A stretch of 64,000 nucleotides of DNA, taken from NCBI RefSeq assembly GCF_006980715.1, contig NZ_SBHN01000003.1:1-64000 (forward strand), given 5' to 3'. The notes under the pieces are model-generated. The model saw only the letters and a program-made list of their open reading frames with translations, did no database searches and was not told where the DNA came from. Positions 35,133 through 43,604 of the stretch are shown here, one piece after another; positions within the stretch are counted from its first letter, which is position 1, and every line of letters starts with the position of its first letter. The position numbers and the translations under genes are program-made. This DNA comes from Telmatospirillum sp. J64-1 (lineage in GTDB: Bacteria; Pseudomonadota; Alphaproteobacteria; Rhodospirillales; Magnetospirillaceae).

Positions 35133-35888
35133 TTAAGCGCCGCGCAGCAATCGGCCCCAGCCTTCGATTCGAGGTTCAATCCCCACCATCCGGCAGCCCT
35201 TCCAGAAGGTGACGGCGATGGAGTCGATGATGGGCTTGCCCAATTCCCGCTCCATCTCCTCCACCAGCGAAGTCGCCGGAAAATTGGTGCAGACGACGGC
35301 GATGCATTCGGCCTCTGGCGAGTCGGCGTCACGCAGGACCTGGCGCACGGCCTCGAAATCGTTGTTGCCGACCTCCGTATTGACCGACTGGCCGAGGCAA
35401 GCCTGCGACACCGTCTCGATGCCGGCCTTCCGATAAACCTGGACGATCTGCTGCGTCAGGTCCTGGGTGTAGGGCACAGCCATGCCGATCTTCGTGAAGC
35501 CGAAATGCTTGAACGATTCGTGGAAAGCAAGAGTCGAGGTCGAAGCCGCGATGCCGGTGCGTTCAGTGATGCGCTTGCACAGCTCTTCATCCCGGTCCAG
35601 GCCAAGCCAGCTTGCGGAGGTACCGTTCCACACCAGCGCGTCCATCGGGGCATCGGCCAGCAATTCCGCCGCGTTCAGCATCGGTTCGAAATCGAATTGG
35701 CTGGAACTGGACGAATCCAACGTCATCTGCCGCACACGCAGCCGGGCGAAATGATGCGAGACCTGTTTCGTCAGATCGGCATTCATCAAGGCCGTCAGCG
35801 GCTCGAGAGCCGTGTTCGAGGACGGCGTGATATGCCCGACCTTCTTCAGATCCTTGAGGGACCGAATGTCAAACGAGGGGTGCGACAC
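35133..35888 (-). CDS. Asp/Glu racemase-superfamily enzyme (arylmalonate decarboxylase / maleate isomerase type)
   Basis: A 251-aa protein starting with GTG 35888, which follows AAAGGAG by 7 nt. LKKVGHITPSSNTALEPLTA and VSHHFARLRVRQM fit the maleate isomerase/AMDase group. The first catalytic loop reads WNGTSASWLG, with Gly-Thr-Ser where racemases and maleate isomerases have Cys, as in arylmalonate decarboxylase; the second cysteine is kept (AVVCTNFPATSL). It may therefore decarboxylate a malonate or isomerise by a one-cysteine mechanism. Last gene of the GAF-dctPQM-epimerase-SDR operon. Confidence 0.75.
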   Translation of the reverse strand: MSHPSFDIRSLKDLKKVGHITPSSNTALEPLTALMNADLTKQVSHHFARLRVRQMTLDSSSSSQFDFEPMLNAAELLADAPMDALVWNGTSASWLGLDRDEELCKRITERTGIAASTSTLAFHESFKHFGFTKIGMAVPYTQDLTQQIVQVYRKAGIETVSQACLGQSVNTEVGNNDFEAVRQVLRDADSPEAECIAVVCTNFPATSLVEEMERELGKPIIDSIAVTFWKGCRMVGIEPRIEGWGRLLRGA

Positions 35889-35904
35889 GCTTCTTCTCCT
35901 TTGA

Positions 35905-36657
35905 TTATTCCAGAATCCAGCCGCCATCGACGACGAGGGTATGCCCGGTGATGTAGCCGGCTGCTTCCGACGCAAGAAACAGGGCGGCATTCGCGACGTC
36001 GCTCCCCTCGCCATAACGCTTGAGAGGTGTCCGCTTCAGCCCTGCCTCGTATTCCACGGGATCGGCCAGAATGTGACGGTTGAGGCTGGTGATGGTCTTG
36101 CCGGGCGCGATGCAATTGACCCGGATACCGAATTCGCCCCATTCCAGGGCGGCCGTCTTGGTGAATTGCGAGATCGCCGCCTTGGTCGAGGAATAGACGG
36201 ACCGGTCGCGCGCGCCATTGAAGGCAAGCTGCGAGCCGATATTGATCACGCAGCCCTGCCGGCGCTCGATCATCCCCGCCCCCACCAGTCGGGTCAGGGC
36301 CATCGGCCCGACCAGATTGATGTCGATCACCTGCCGCAGATCTTCCCATTTCAGCTCGAGCAAGGGCTCCACCAGCAGGATCCCGGCATTGTTGACCAGT
36401 ACGTCGACCATTCCCGCCGCCTGTGCCAGTTTCTCGACCGAGGCAATGTCCTTTTGATCGTAGACATGGGACAGGCAGGCGGAGCCGAGTTCACCGGCGA
36501 GATGTTCCAGCGCGGCTTCATTCCGGTCGGCGGCGATCACCGTCGCACCCTCGGCCGCGAAAGTGCGTGTGATGGCCTCGCCGATACCGCTCGCCGCACC
36601 GGTCACGAGAACCCGGCGACCGGTAAAATCTACCAATTCCCGGAAAGGCGTGGTCAT
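35905..36657 (-). CDS. Short-chain dehydrogenase/reductase
   Basis: A 250-aa classical SDR: NAD(P)-binding GAASGIGEA (about residues 20-28), NNAG motif DVLVNNAGIL, catalytic Ser in INIGSQLAF and YSSTKAAISQ (Tyr and Lys), and the C-terminal VDGGW. ATG 36657 gives the standard length. It probably oxidises a hydroxyl group of a small acid or sugar acid. It lies 16 bp before the AMDase-like gene and 5 bp after the epimerase gene. Confidence 0.9.
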   Translation of the reverse strand: MTTPFRELVDFTGRRVLVTGAASGIGEAITRTFAAEGATVIAADRNEAALEHLAGELGSACLSHVYDQKDIASVEKLAQAAGMVDVLVNNAGILLVEPLLELKWEDLRQVIDINLVGPMALTRLVGAGMIERRQGCVINIGSQLAFNGARDRSVYSSTKAAISQFTKTAALEWGEFGIRVNCIAPGKTITSLNRHILADPVEYEAGLKRTPLKRYGEGSDVANAALFLASEAAGYITGHTLVVDGGWILE

Positions 36658-36662
36658 GCCGC

Positions 36663-37595
36663 CTACGCCTTCAGAGCCACGGCAAAACGCGCGATCCCGT
36701 CGGCCAGGGAAATCTCCGGCACCCATCCCCAGCGCTCGCGGGCGCGGTCGATGGACAAGGCCGCGGTCTGGTAGTCGCCATGTGCCGCACCCTCGCCATA
36801 GGTGACGGAAAGCGGCCCCACTTGCCGGCGGATCATTTCGGCGACTTCGGCCATGCTCCATTCCGCTCCTGGCGCCACATTGGCCACCACGCAGCCCGGC
36901 TGCCTGTCGGAAACGGCCAGTTCGATGGCACGAACGACATCGTCGGCATAGACGAGCTGACGCGCCGTTTCCGGCTTGTCCCTGATGGCAACGGGTGAAT
37001 TTTCCAGGGCCCCGGCGATCATGGCCCGCACCGGGCAATAGGTCGTCCGCGTGGGACCATAGACATGGGCGATACGCAGCATGGCCGCTGAGAGGCCGAA
37101 TTCGGCTCCATAGCTGGTCACCAGCGCCTCGCAGGCAGCCTTGGTGGCGCCATACACATTGGCCGGAGCGAGCGGACGGTCCTCCTGCACCGGGGCCATC
37201 GGAACCGGCCCATAGGCCATGATGGTGGAACACTGGACAAGTCGGGGAATGCGGTGAAGCCGCATCACCTCCAGCAGGTTCATCGTCCCGTTGATGTTGA
37301 TATCGGCCACCTGGGCAGGATTGTCGCGCATTACCATCGAGCCGGAAATGCCCCCGCCATGCACGACCACGTCGATCGGCGGAACGTTTTCCACGATCCG
37401 GTAGAGCCGATGCACGTCCCTCATATCGGCGGCTTCAACGCGAATATTCGGGTCGTCGAAGTGATGAGGGACGAGATCGATGCCCGAGACCTTGTGACCG
37501 GAAGAGGCAAGACGCGACGCCAGGCTGCGGCCCAACATGCCGGAAATGCCGGTGATGAGGATATGCAGGGGTTCTGAAGGGGAGTGCATCGTCAA
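36663..37595 (-). CDS. NAD-dependent epimerase/dehydratase (extended SDR)
   Basis: A 310-aa extended SDR with ITGISGMLGRSLASRL (residues ~14-29), DVVVHGGGISGS, STIMAYG and YGATKAACEALV (catalytic Tyr and Lys). Related proteins are sugar-acid dehydrogenases or nucleotide-sugar epimerases; with a TRAP transporter and a second SDR, oxidation of a hydroxy-acid is plausible. It overlaps dctM by 4 nt. Confidence 0.82.
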   Translation of the reverse strand: MTMHSPSEPLHILITGISGMLGRSLASRLASSGHKVSGIDLVPHHFDDPNIRVEAADMRDVHRLYRIVENVPPIDVVVHGGGISGSMVMRDNPAQVADININGTMNLLEVMRLHRIPRLVQCSTIMAYGPVPMAPVQEDRPLAPANVYGATKAACEALVTSYGAEFGLSAAMLRIAHVYGPTRTTYCPVRAMIAGALENSPVAIRDKPETARQLVYADDVVRAIELAVSDRQPGCVVANVAPGAEWSMAEVAEMIRRQVGPLSVTYGEGAAHGDYQTAALSIDRARERWGWVPEISLADGIARFAVALKA

Positions 37596-38872
37596 TATCC
37601 AAGCATTCGGGGAAGAGTCGTCACAAGCGCCGGCCAGAACATGCAGAGCGCAAGGAAGCCGAATTGCAGGACGACATAGGGCCAGATGCCCGAAACGATC
37701 TGCCCGATGGAAAGGCGCGTGATACCGGAAATCACGAAGAGCAGAACGCCGATGGGCGGCGTGATCGAACCAATCACGATGTTCAGCACGAACAGGAAGC
37801 CGAAATGCAGCGGGTCCAGGCCGTATTCAATGGCAAGCGGCGCGAACAGCGGCACCAGCATGATGAAGGCGGCATTGGCCTCGATGAACATCCCGACGAT
37901 CGCCAGGATCACCATGACCAGCGTCAGCATGACGTATTTGTTCGCGGTCAAGGACCGCAGCAGGTCGGCCAGCGCCTGCGGGATCAGTTCGATGGTGAAG
38001 AGGAAGGTGATGGTCGAGGCGAAGGCGATCAGCGCACCGACGACGGCAGAGGTGACGCCGGCACGAAGCAAGACGCCCGGCAGGTCCTTCACTTTCAACT
38101 CGCGGGTGACCACGAAGCCGATAAACAAGGCATAAAGAACGGCGATCGCGCTTCCCTCGGTGGCGGTGAAGGCACCGCCGACGATGCCGCCCACGACCAC
38201 CACCGGCATGAAGAGAATGACGAGGCCACGCCGGCATTCATGCAGGATGCGCCGGATGCTAATCGGCTCGCCGGTCGGGGGATAGTTCCTCCGCCATGCG
38301 ACCCACGACACATAGGCCATCATGAGCAGGGCCAGGAGGATCCCGGGCAGCACGCCGGCCAAGAAAAGGGCACTGACGGAAACCGAGGAACCGGCCATGA
38401 TCGCATAGACGATCATCCCCGCGCTGGGCGGAATGATCGGTCCGAGATTGGCCGAGGCGATCACCACGCTAGCGCTAAATTTCTTGTCGTAGGATTTATT
38501 GAGGCTGGGAATGATGGTCGAACCCAGCGCGCTTGCCGTGGCGATGGCGGTTCCCGACACCGCAGACAGGCCCATGGCGGAAAGGATGGTGACATGCGCC
38601 AAGCCTCCGCGCACCCGCCCGACCAGGCTGTTGGCCAGAGACACGATACGGGTCATGGCGCCGCCGGCCACCATCAATTCCCCGGCCAGGATGAAGAACG
38701 GGATCGCCATCAGGGGAAAGGAATCGACGGCGTACATCATGCGCTCGGGCAGGATGGACAGGTTCATGTCCCCGAACCACAGGCCGGCGAGCGAGGCCGC
38801 GCCGATGGCGAAGGCGAGAGGCATCCCCAGAAGCGCGAGGACGAAGAAAAGACAGATGGCGACAGCGATCAT
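37592..38872 (-). CDS. dctM: TRAP transporter large permease DctM (system 1)
   Basis: A 426-aa membrane protein with about 12 helices and DctM hallmarks: FPLMAIPFFILAGELMVAGG, MSAVSGTAIATASALGS, ANLGPIIPPSAGMIVYAIMAG and NIVIGSITPPIGVLLFV. It imports a small acid with sodium, using the DctP protein. It overlaps dctQ by ATGA and the epimerase by 4 nt. Confidence 0.93.
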   Translation of the reverse strand: MIAVAICLFFVLALLGMPLAFAIGAASLAGLWFGDMNLSILPERMMYAVDSFPLMAIPFFILAGELMVAGGAMTRIVSLANSLVGRVRGGLAHVTILSAMGLSAVSGTAIATASALGSTIIPSLNKSYDKKFSASVVIASANLGPIIPPSAGMIVYAIMAGSSVSVSALFLAGVLPGILLALLMMAYVSWVAWRRNYPPTGEPISIRRILHECRRGLVILFMPVVVVGGIVGGAFTATEGSAIAVLYALFIGFVVTRELKVKDLPGVLLRAGVTSAVVGALIAFASTITFLFTIELIPQALADLLRSLTANKYVMLTLVMVILAIVGMFIEANAAFIMLVPLFAPLAIEYGLDPLHFGFLFVLNIVIGSITPPIGVLLFVISGITRLSIGQIVSGIWPYVVLQFGFLALCMFWPALVTTLPRMLGY

Positions 38873-39444
38873 GGAGATGTACTCGCCTTAACGTCTTCTA
38901 TCGGGGTGGAGGGAAGCTCCCCTCCCAGGGCCAGATCGAGGCTTTGCGCCGCGAAATGCAGCGAACAATGGAAGCCCGCCCACAAGACAGGAATGTAGAA
39001 CCAGCCGCTGCTCACCGGCATCGACGAGAGGGTTTGGTCCCAGGTGGAAAGCGTCGCCTGCGTCCCGATCACCGTGACCACCATCATCAGAAAGATGCCG
39101 ACGCAGTTCAAAGCGACGATAAGCCAGCGGCGGAGACGGACCGGCAGGAGCAATTGCAGGATGTCGATCCCGACATGGCTCTGCGTCTTCAGCGCAAGCG
39201 GTATGCCGAAGAAGATGACGGCGACGAAGCAGAGACGCGAAGCCTCCCATGCCCAATCGATAGAAGAATCGAAGAAGTAGCGCAGGATGACCTGAGCGGA
39301 AACGATGGCAACCAGCAACGCCAGCGTAAGGATGACGACCAGCGATACCGCCCGATCCACGAGGTCGAGGGCGCCGAGGAAAAAACGTCCTGCGGCAAAA
39401 GCTGCCGCAGGACGCTTGGCATCACGATCTTCAGTTCGTCGCAA
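38869..39444 (-). CDS. dctQ: TRAP transporter small permease DctQ (system 1)
   Basis: A membrane protein of about 191 aa with four helices and the DctQ pattern SIDWAWEASRLCFVAVIFFGIPLALKTQSHVGID. No ATG is available; TTG 39444, 6 nt after AGGGAGG, or GTG 39447 are the likely starts, both inside the 3' end of dctP. The N-terminal ~28 residues are charged and cytoplasmic. Confidence 0.85.
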   Translation of the reverse strand: MRRTEDRDAKRPAAAFAAGRFFLGALDLVDRAVSLVVILTLALLVAIVSAQVILRYFFDSSIDWAWEASRLCFVAVIFFGIPLALKTQSHVGIDILQLLLPVRLRRWLIVALNCVGIFLMMVVTVIGTQATLSTWDQTLSSMPVSSGWFYIPVLWAGFHCSLHFAAQSLDLALGGELPSTPIEDVKASTSP

Positions 39445-40432
39445 CACCGGCCTCCCTGAGGACCTGATCGACGAAGTCCGTGCCGAGACGCTGGCGCGTT
39501 TCCTCGACGATTTCCCGGGTACGTTCGCGCATCGCGTCACGGAATTCGTCGGAAACGGGCGTAAATGTCACCCCCTTGGCCTGCAGCTCTTCCAGCGCCT
39601 TCGCGTTCGCCTCGCCGTTATAGGCGCGCTGCCAGGTGATCGCCTCGGCCATCGCGCTGCGGATCGCCTCCTGGTGTTCCGGCTTCAGCTTCTCGAAGAG
39701 ATCCTTGTTCGCCAGATAAACGACGTAGTCGTAGAAATGCCCGGTATCGGAAAGATGCCCCTGCACTTCCTCGAAGCGGTTGGTCAGGATGATGCTGTAG
39801 GGATTCTCCTGGCCGTCCATCACGCGCTGCTGAAGAGCGGAAAAGAGTTCGGCGATATCAAGAGGCGCGGGGCTCGCGCCCAAGGCGCGGAAGGTGCGCA
39901 GATGCACTTCGTTCGGCTGCATCCGGATCTTCAGGCCGTTGAAATCCTCGATTGAGGTCAAGGCGCGGCGGGAATTGCTGACATGGCGGGCACCAAGATC
40001 CCCCCATCCCAGGACGGTGACACCCCGCTCCTCGAATTTCTCGGCCAGAATATCCCCGATCGGACCGTCAACCACCTGGAAGGCCTTCTCGGGATCCGGC
40101 AGGACGAAGGGCAGACCCAGCGCTTCGAGTTCCGGCACCACCCGGGTCCAGAAGGAAGGACCGGACCAGGACATGAAGATCGACCCGCGGCGGACCTGGT
40201 CGACCTGCTGTTCCGCCCCGCCCAACTGGTTCGAGGGGAAGAGATCGACACGAACCTCACCATTCGTCTTCTCGGCGACCGCGTCGCGGAAACGCTCCAT
40301 CGCCAGGCTGCTGGAATGACCCGGCTGGAAGCTTCCGGAAGCGCGGAGGGTCACTTCCTGGGCAAAGGCCGCGCCGCTCATTCCCGCGACGGTCAGGACA
40401 AGCGCGGCAGCCGCGTTCAACATCGTCTTCAT
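39431..40432 (-). CDS. dctP: TRAP transporter solute-binding protein DctP (system 1)
   Basis: A 333-aa periplasmic binding protein with signal peptide MKTMLNAAAALVLTVAGMSG...AFA-QEV. The ligand-clamping Arg lies in DFNGLKIRMQPNEVH and the segment SALQQRVMDGQENPYSII is typical of DctP. Ligands are usually carboxylates. 42 bp after the GAF gene; part of a seven-gene operon. Confidence 0.93.
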   Translation of the reverse strand: MKTMLNAAAALVLTVAGMSGAAFAQEVTLRASGSFQPGHSSSLAMERFRDAVAEKTNGEVRVDLFPSNQLGGAEQQVDQVRRGSIFMSWSGPSFWTRVVPELEALGLPFVLPDPEKAFQVVDGPIGDILAEKFEERGVTVLGWGDLGARHVSNSRRALTSIEDFNGLKIRMQPNEVHLRTFRALGASPAPLDIAELFSALQQRVMDGQENPYSIILTNRFEEVQGHLSDTGHFYDYVVYLANKDLFEKLKPEHQEAIRSAMAEAITWQRAYNGEANAKALEELQAKGVTFTPVSDEFRDAMRERTREIVEETRQRLGTDFVDQVLREAGVATN

Positions 40433-40474
40433 TCGATCTTTCCTTCGTCTAGTCTGCTTCGGTATGCGGCCGGC

Positions 40475-40954
40475 TCAGATCCCGGCACCATCCAGGAGCG
40501 CGTGGATCTTTTCGACGGCCTGGCGAAGATGCGAGACTTCCATCTCCGACCATTGCCGCGTCGAACGGTTCTCATGCACGGAAACCCAGCCCATCAGTTC
40601 CTTCTCCCGAACGATGGGGCCGAGCATCTGTGCCTGGACGCCGTAGATCTCGATCAGGGCCTGCGGCGGAGCGGGATCGGCATCGCGGCAGGACGGCTGA
40701 ACCAGATAGTCGTGATGCTCGGCCATCCACCGCACCGTATTGAGGCCGCGCTGGTCCAGGGCGGTCTCGCCCGACAAGGGACGGACCCCCGCCATCCGGG
40801 CCTCCCCGGCAGGATCATCCACCTGGAAAGAGAATTGCGGCAGGTCGATCCGCAAGGTCGTGCGGCTGGCGCCGACCTGTTCCAGCAGATCCGCAAGCAC
40901 TATGTTGAACGCAGTGCGGAGATCCTCTGCACCTAAGGACGTTTCGGCCATCAA
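40475..40954 (-). CDS. Stand-alone GAF-domain protein
   Basis: A 159-aa soluble protein that is almost entirely one GAF domain: LADLLEQVGASRTTLRIDLP, then IYGVQAQMLGPIVREKELMGWVSVHE and a final helix SEMEVSHLRQAVEKIHALL. GAF domains bind small ligands; stand-alone versions in catabolic operons may sense or handle the substrate. First gene of the operon, divergent from the imidase-like gene. ATG 40954 and 40951 are both possible. Confidence 0.78.
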   Translation of the reverse strand: MMAETSLGAEDLRTAFNIVLADLLEQVGASRTTLRIDLPQFSFQVDDPAGEARMAGVRPLSGETALDQRGLNTVRWMAEHHDYLVQPSCRDADPAPPQALIEIYGVQAQMLGPIVREKELMGWVSVHENRSTRQWSEMEVSHLRQAVEKIHALLDGAGI

Positions 40955-41017
40955 TCCCCCTGAGTGTCTGGAAATGTCACCGGACCGGCTATACCACCTG
41001 GGCCTACCACCCCAATC

Positions 41018-41028
41018 CGGTCTGACCA
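41018..41028. promoter_or_regulatory. GntR-type operator, site 1
   Basis: CGGTCTGACCA, a dyad GGTC-T-GACC, 64 bp upstream of the GAF-TRAP operon. It matches the FadR-subfamily GntR consensus TGGTNNNACCA and three other copies in this window. Confidence 0.7.
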
Positions 41029-41167
41029 GATTTTATTAGGGCACGTCGAATGTTACTCCGTCAAGAAAGAATATACCAAATATGTCTGATGTTTTTTTGT
41101 GCATAGTGCCATTTTTTTAGGTTTCTCGCATATTTGACATTCGACACCGCTTAACCTAGCCTTAGTC

Positions 41168-41178
41168 CGGTCAGACCA
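41168..41178. promoter_or_regulatory. GntR-type operator, site 2
   Basis: CGGTCAGACCA, 54 bp upstream of the imidase-like gene and 150 bp (centre to centre) from site 1, in the same divergent promoter region. Confidence 0.7.
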
Positions 41179-41231
41179 CGAGGCACGACGCCCGCATGTG
41201 ACGGGACGTCTGAAATAGCGGGAGACTGAAA

Positions 41232-42113
41232 TTGACGAAGAAGATCCTCTGCGCCTTCGGCGTTGACGTTGATGCCGTTGCCGGCTGGCTCGGCTCGTAT
41301 GGCGGCGAAGATTCACCCTTGGACATTTCGCGCGGGATGTTTGCCGGGGAAGTGGGCGCGCCGCGCCTTCTGAAGATGTTCGAACGCTGGGGCATCCGCA
41401 CGACATGGTTCATGCCCGGCCATTCAATCGAGACCTTTCCCGACCAGATGAAGGCCGTCGCTGATGCCGGGCACGAAGTCGGCATCCACGGCTATTCCCA
41501 CGAAAATCCCATCGCCATGACCCTCGACCAGGAACGCGCCGTCCTGGACCGTTCGATCGAACTGGTCGAGAAGCTGTCAGGGCGCAGGCCGACCGGCTAT
41601 GTCGCGCCATGGTGGGAATTCAGCGAGAACACGGCCCAGCTTCTGCTCGATCGGGGCATCAAATACGATCACAGCCTGATGCATAACGATTTCCACCCCT
41701 ACTATGTCAGGGTGGGCGATTCCTGGACCAAGATCGATTATTCCAAGCCCGCCGCCGAATGGATGAAACCCTTGGTGCGCGGCACGCAGACTTCCCTCAT
41801 CGAAATCCCGGCCAGCTGGTATCTCGACGACTTGCCGCCGATGATGTTCATCAAGGCCGCCCCCAACAGCCACGGCTTCGTCAATCCCCGTCAGATCGAG
41901 GAAATCTGGCGCGACCAGTTCGACTGGGTATACCGGGAACACGACTATGCCGTGGTGACCTTCACCATCCATCCCGACGTGTCCGGCCGCCCTCAGGTCC
42001 TTCTGATGCTGGAACGCCTGTACCAGCACATGATCAGCCACGAAGGCGTCTCCTTCCACACCTTCGACGAAATCGCCGACGATTTCAGCCGGCGCCAGCC
42101 ATTCACGGGGTAA
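41232..42113 (+). CDS. Polysaccharide-deacetylase-fold hydrolase, probable cyclic imide hydrolase (imidase)
   Basis: A 293-aa NodB-fold metal hydrolase. [20 protein letters not shown] supplies the metal-binding Asp pair (D12, D14); [11 protein letters not shown] and [13 protein letters not shown] give the metal histidines; [17 protein letters not shown] and the late [14 protein letters not shown] complete the site. Length and the GVDVDAV...GGEDSP start agree with bacterial cyclic imide hydrolases, which open succinimide- or maleimide-type rings to half-amides; PuuE-like allantoinase or another deacetylase is the alternative. Followed by a metallochaperone pair, consistent with a metalloenzyme. 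Start follows the dyad promoter by 54 bp. Confidence 0.75.
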   Translation: MTKKILCAFGVDVDAVAGWLGSYGGEDSPLDISRGMFAGEVGAPRLLKMFERWGIRTTWFMPGHSIETFPDQMKAVADAGHEVGIHGYSHENPIAMTLDQERAVLDRSIELVEKLSGRRPTGYVAPWWEFSENTAQLLLDRGIKYDHSLMHNDFHPYYVRVGDSWTKIDYSKPAAEWMKPLVRGTQTSLIEIPASWYLDDLPPMMFIKAAPNSHGFVNPRQIEEIWRDQFDWVYREHDYAVVTFTIHPDVSGRPQVLLMLERLYQHMISHEGVSFHTFDEIADDFSRRQPFTG

Positions 42114-42117
42114 GAAA

Positions 42118-42432
42118 TTGTGCGGTCTTTGCGGCACCTTGGGAGGCATGGCCCACTGGTCTGACGAAAGCCATGCCGGATCGGAAACCCTGCGGCGCCA
42201 CCGTCTCCGCAGGCTCGCCATTCTCAACCGCGTTCTCGCCCCGCAAGGGTTGAAAGCGACGGAAGCGGGACAGGGAGGTTTCCTCCTTCAGAACCGGACG
42301 GGGCGAAGCGCCATCGTCACCGATCTCACCGGCCTGTGGCAGGCCGCGGAGACGCTGACCGGCCATGCCCCGGATCCTCTCAATCCCCGTTTCATGCCCC
42401 CGCCGGACGAGGAAAGGAACCCGCCGCAATGA
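42118..42432 (+). CDS. Small MCGLCG protein
   Basis: A 104-aa protein starting at TTG 42118, 4 nt after the imidase stop, so that the N terminus reads MCGLCGTLGGMAHW. Cys2 followed by Gly resembles the N-terminal nucleophile of class II amidotransferases, but the rest is far too short for that enzyme. NRVLAPQGLKATEAGQGGFL and GRSAIVTDLTGLWQAAETLTG are probably conserved helices. Its stop overlaps the ATG of the COG0523 gene (ATGA). Function unknown; metal handling or maturation of the imidase-like enzyme is inferred. Confidence 0.75.
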   Translation: MCGLCGTLGGMAHWSDESHAGSETLRRHRLRRLAILNRVLAPQGLKATEAGQGGFLLQNRTGRSAIVTDLTGLWQAAETLTGHAPDPLNPRFMPPPDEERNPPQ

Positions 42433-43469
42433 CCGCAGACCATATCCCGGTCAATATCCTGAGCGGCTTCCTCGGCAGCGGCAAGACCAGCCTGCTGAGG
42501 GGCCTTGTCTCCTCTCCGGCCCTGGCCAAGGCGGCGGTTATCATCAACGAGTTCGGCGAACTCGGCCTCGATCATTATCTGGTGGAAAGCGTGGAGGAGG
42601 ACATGATCCTCCTCCAGAACGGATGCATCTGCTGCAATATCAGGGAAGACCTGGGCCAGGCGCTGCGGCAATTGCACGAGCGCAGGATGGAGGGAACGAT
42701 CCCACCCTTCGACCGTGTCGTCATCGAAACCACGGGACTGGCCGATCCCGTTCCGGTCCTGGCGACGCTCCGTCACGATCCCATTGCCCGCCATCATTTC
42801 CGCGCGGGAAACGTGATCGTGACGGTCGATGCGGTCAATTATCCGCGCCATCTCTCCGATTCGCCGGAAGCCGCGAAGCAGATCGCCGTCGCGGACCGCC
42901 TGGTCGTCACCAAGCGCGACCTGCTGGCACAGCCTTCCTCGGATGCCGAGACGATCGCCCTCAGGCAGTTGAACGGCGTCGCGCCGATCATCGACATCAC
43001 CCAGGCCGATGCCGCCACCTTGTTCGCCCAGGATGCCTTCGATCCCGAAACGCGGCAGCAGGAAGTGGCTGCCTGGCTGGCCTCGGAAGAGGCGGATCAT
43101 CACGATCACGCCGGTCATGGCCATCATGCCCATGACCATGGCCGCCAGCATAGCGATCTTCACGACAGCGTGCAGACCGTCTCGGTGATCAGCGAGACGC
43201 CGATCGACTGGGCGGCCTTTGGCATCTGGCTGTCCATGCTTTTGCATCGCCATGGCGACAAGGTGCTGCGGGTGAAGGGCATCCTGAATGTCAGGGGCGC
43301 GGAAACGCCAGTCGTCATCAACGGCGTGCAGCATCTGATCCATCCCCCCGTCCACCTCGAGTCCTGGCCGGAAGGGGATCGTCGCTCCAAGCTGGTGTTC
43401 ATTGCGCGGGGTATCGAAGCGGAAAGCTTGCGCCAATCCCTGCTGCGGTTTGGCGGCATCAAGGGCTAA
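42429..43469 (+). CDS. COG0523 GTPase metallochaperone (CobW/Nha3 family)
   Basis: A 346-aa G3E GTPase: P-loop LSGFLGSGKTSLL (residues ~10-22), the metal-binding CxCC motif NGCICCN, Walker B VIETTGLADPVPV and TKRDLL base recognition. A His/Asp-rich loop at about residues 219-240 (DHHDHAGHGHHAHDHG) suggests zinc or another divalent metal. The C-terminal CobW domain ends LRFGGI. Translationally coupled to the MCGLCG protein and the imidase-like gene, so it probably loads metal into that enzyme. Confidence 0.9.
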   Translation: MTADHIPVNILSGFLGSGKTSLLRGLVSSPALAKAAVIINEFGELGLDHYLVESVEEDMILLQNGCICCNIREDLGQALRQLHERRMEGTIPPFDRVVIETTGLADPVPVLATLRHDPIARHHFRAGNVIVTVDAVNYPRHLSDSPEAAKQIAVADRLVVTKRDLLAQPSSDAETIALRQLNGVAPIIDITQADAATLFAQDAFDPETRQQEVAAWLASEEADHHDHAGHGHHAHDHGRQHSDLHDSVQTVSVISETPIDWAAFGIWLSMLLHRHGDKVLRVKGILNVRGAETPVVINGVQHLIHPPVHLESWPEGDRRSKLVFIARGIEAESLRQSLLRFGGIKG

Positions 43470-43480
43470 GGGGCTTGCCC

Positions 43481-43590
43481 ATGCTTTGAGACGGCCCTTC
43501 GGGCCTCCTCAGCACGAGGTCTAAGTCACTGATGGATGGGAGAAACTAGCCTTGCCCCCGAGACGCCGCGCCAGCGGCGTCTCGAAGGAT
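43481..43590. repeat. Interspersed inverted-repeat element, copy B
   Basis: Begins ATGCTTTGAGACGGCCCTTC and ends GCGTCTCGAAGGAT, the same ends as the 16.4-kb copy. The right arm here forms a 10-bp hairpin CGAGACGCCG/CGGCGTCTCG and has lost the CCTCATCCTGAGGAG block. Again between convergent genes (COG0523 and gntR), so probably a bidirectional terminator. Confidence 0.7.
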
Positions 43591-43604
43591 GGGGCGAAGC
43601 GGCG

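Noticed and set aside
42158-42168. TGGTCTGACGA inside the MCGLCG gene as a fifth GntR site
   Set aside because: One half-site is degraded and it lies within coding sequence with no promoter need.
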